Shown here in pieces: positions 5,319 through 7,014 of a stretch of DNA of 7,014 nucleotides (positions are counted from its first letter, which is position 1; each line of letters begins with the position of its first letter). The stretch comes from Anaerolineales bacterium UBA2317 (GTDB lineage Bacteria > Chloroflexota > Anaerolineae > Anaerolineales > Villigracilaceae), in contig DDVH01000006.1 in NCBI GenBank assembly GCA_002345215.1, forward strand, positions 68,321-75,334, read 5' to 3'. The position numbers and the translations under genes are program-made. The notes below the pieces were generated by a model. It searched no databases. It was not told where the DNA came from and saw only the letters and a program-made list of their open reading frames with translations.

Positions 5319-7014
5319 ATGAAACTAAAAAATTTATATGCGCTTTTGAGTTTGTTGGTAGTTTTTAGTATGGTGCTTGCGGCTTGTGCGCCTGCCGCAA
5401 CTGAAACAACCGAAGAACCCGCCATGACTGAAGAACCTGCCATGACTGAAGAAGCGCCTGCCGCCACAGAAGAAGCTTCGACAACGGAACGAAGAGGCGG
5501 CTGGTTAGATGAAATTGTTGTATCTGTCGTAAGTGGTGATTCAGCCATTTCTCAAATTGAAGCAGGTGCAATTGACTTTTTCTCGTTTAACCTCGCTTCA
5601 GATGCGTACCCAGCTATTCAAGACGCTGGTTTATCTTCCACACAATCATTGGGTGGTTATTACGGCATTAGTTTGAACCCAGCCGTGCTCGATGATGCCA
5701 ATGTGTTGAATCCGTTTTCTAACCGCAAGATTCGCGAAGCATTAAACTGGATGATTGATAGAAATTATGTCAATCAAGAAATTTATGCTGGCGGGTCTTT
5801 ACCAAAATTATTGCCTATCACCACTCAATTGGTAGAATATACCAATTTGATTGATACAGCCCGCGCACTTGAAAGCAAATATGCTTACGATTTTGACCGC
5901 GCCAAAGAAGTGATTGATGCGGAAATGCCTGGCATGGGTGCAGAGTTGGTAGATGGTAAGTGGCAATACAATGGCGCACCAGTTACCTTGATTTTCTTAA
6001 TCCGCAATGATGGTGACGGTACTCGCCAACCAATGGGTGATTATGTTTCAAATCAATTAGAAGCCGCTGGTTTTACAGTAGATAGACAATATAAAACTGC
6101 TTCAGAAGCCTTCCCGATTTGGTTTGGTACAGACCCATCTGAAGGTCAATGGCACTTATATACTGCTGGTTATGGTGTTGCTGGTTTAAGTTCATTACGT
6201 GACGAAGCCGCAAACATTCAACAAAGCTATTTGAACACCAGTATTCAAGCCAGTGAACCATTTATTTCAAATGTATCTGACCCTGAATTCCAAGAATTGG
6301 GTGATGCACTAGCACAAGGCGTTTATACAGACAAAGCCGCACGTGACGAAGCCATGGCACGCGCCCTTGAACTTGCTTTAGAAGATTCATTATTTGTTTG
6401 GGTCATTGACCAACAAACCTATGCTCCGTATGCAAGCAATGTTCAAGTTACTTATGACCTCGCCACAGGTCCAGAATCAACCAATGCTGGTCCTTACAAC
6501 TTGCGCTTCATTGACCAAGAAGGCGGCACCATGCGCATCGGTACAAATGATTTGTTCACCGAGCCGTGGAACTCTGTTGGTGGAAGTAACTGGATTTGGG
6601 ATGGTCATGTTCTTCGCATGACGACTCATGGTAGTTCAAACGTCACTGGTGCAGGTGGCATGATGGCAGACCCATACACAGGGCTTGCATATCCACAACG
6701 CATTGCTAGTGCAGAATTAACTCATGTAGAAGGTTTGCCCATTCGCCAAAATTTAGATTGGCTAACGGTTCAAACCGTGCCTCAAATTGATGTTCCAGCG
6801 GATGCATGGGTTGACTGGGATGCAGTTAACCAACGCTTCATAACCGTTGAAGAAAAATTTCCAGAGGGTCTCACTGCCAATATCAAGAGTGTAGTGGTCT
6901 ATCCTGATGATTTGTTTGAAACCGTCAAATGGCATGATGGCAGTCCTCTTTCTGCTGGCGACTTTGTGATGAACATTATCCAAAGCTTTGACCCCGGCAA
7001 ACCAGAATCTGCTA
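5319..7014 (+). CDS. ABC transporter substrate-binding lipoprotein, SBP_bac_5-like, with rearranged domain order (3' end outside window)
   Basis: An open frame of 565 codons runs off the right edge without a stop. Residues 1-23 form a lipoprotein signal peptide (KLK, hydrophobic core, LAAC with C23), followed by an acidic Thr/Glu/Pro linker with TEEPAM repeats (about 26-57). Residues 58-260 resemble the C-terminal half of oligopeptide-type binding proteins: GGWLDEIV, then SAISQIEAGAIDFF (the usual 'residue-by-residue, sequence encodes ligand-lobe' segment), then NPFSNRKIREALNWMIDR (131-148), then YAYDFDRAKEVID. From about 401, motifs of the usual N-terminal half appear: GGTMRIGTND, the DPYTGL segment, and VKWHDGSPLSAGDFV (536-550). 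The order is therefore the reverse of DppA/OppA. Family role: captures a peptide, nickel complex or other solute outside the membrane for an ABC importer. Permease and ATPase genes, if linked, would lie further right. The substrate cannot be told. The superfamily call is strong; the permutation is my reading and depends on unseen downstream sequence. Confidence 0.9.
   Translation, partial: MKLKNLYALLSLLVVFSMVLAACAPAATETTEEPAMTEEPAMTEEAPAATEEASTTERRGGWLDEIVVSVVSGDSAISQIEAGAIDFFSFNLASDAYPAIQDAGLSSTQSLGGYYGISLNPAVLDDANVLNPFSNRKIREALNWMIDRNYVNQEIYAGGSLPKLLPITTQLVEYTNLIDTARALESKYAYDFDRAKEVIDAEMPGMGAELVDGKWQYNGAPVTLIFLIRNDGDGTRQPMGDYVSNQLEAAGFTVDRQYKTASEAFPIWFGTDPSEGQWHLYTAGYGVAGLSSLRDEAANIQQSYLNTSIQASEPFISNVSDPEFQELGDALAQGVYTDKAARDEAMARALELALEDSLFVWVIDQQTYAPYASNVQVTYDLATGPESTNAGPYNLRFIDQEGGTMRIGTNDLFTEPWNSVGGSNWIWDGHVLRMTTHGSSNVTGAGGMMADPYTGLAYPQRIASAELTHVEGLPIRQNLDWLTVQTVPQIDVPADAWVDWDAVNQRFITVEEKFPEGLTANIKSVVVYPDDLFETVKWHDGSPLSAGDFVMNIIQSFDPGKPESA
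5412..5453 (+). repeat. Two tandem 18-bp repeats plus a partial third in the lipoprotein linker
   Basis: Units 5412-5429 and 5430-5447 differ by one synonymous base (CCC versus CCT) and are followed by a further GAAGAA (5448-5453). They encode the EEPAMT unit twice and then EE. The near-identity points to recent slippage or duplication in a flexible spacer that holds the binding domain away from the membrane. Confidence 0.9.

Noticed and set aside
5303..5571. Two overlapping minus-strand frames opposite the lipoprotein signal and linker
   Set aside because: Both are low-complexity mirror images of the TEEPAM linker and lie opposite a well-supported gene with a Shine-Dalgarno sequence and a lipoprotein signal.

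Overview
The window looks like a piece of a Chloroflexota genome, probably class Anaerolineae, of fairly low GC content. This rests on three things. One is a secreted substrate-binding lipoprotein with an acidic 'TEEPAM' repeat linker after its lipobox. Another is a lipobox-bearing propeller histidine kinase of NarX/DesK type. The third is an extracytoplasmic DsbA-like thioredoxin protein. The assignment is inferred from protein style, not from a marker gene.

Layout. Bases 1-479 (+) hold the C-terminal part of a DsbA-like thiol oxidoreductase; the window opens on its CPHC active site. A strong bidirectional hairpin terminator (494-526) separates it from a convergent two-gene operon on the minus strand. 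That operon is read from 4942 down to 529. It encodes a 1249-residue membrane sensor histidine kinase (lipobox, two seven-bladed propellers, Y_Y_Y, TM, GAF, HisKA_3, HATPase), then, after only 4 bases, a 219-residue NarL/LuxR-type response regulator. Bases 4943-5318 are a divergent intergenic region with a probable leaderless promoter for the kinase, two short palindromes, a good sigma-70-like promoter reading right, and a leader with hairpins. From 5319 to the end (+), with no stop inside the window, runs a large ABC-transporter solute-binding lipoprotein of the SBP_bac_5 (oligopeptide/nickel) superfamily.

How it may work together. The kinase and regulator are almost certainly a cognate pair: the propellers outside the membrane sense something, H1057 is phosphorylated, and D58 of the regulator receives the phosphate. 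The divergent binding-protein gene is a plausible target, because a perfect palindrome lies about 45 bases upstream of its predicted transcription start. That link is inference only.

Most interesting points: (1) the binding protein carries the recognisable halves of an SBP_bac_5 protein in swapped order, the C-terminal-type module first and the N-terminal-type module second, which suggests a circularly permuted or rearranged family; (2) its leader has two hairpins and a loop complementary to the 5' end of the predicted transcript; (3) the sensor kinase seems to be anchored both by a lipid at its N-terminus and by one internal TM helix; (4) the kinase mRNA is probably leaderless.
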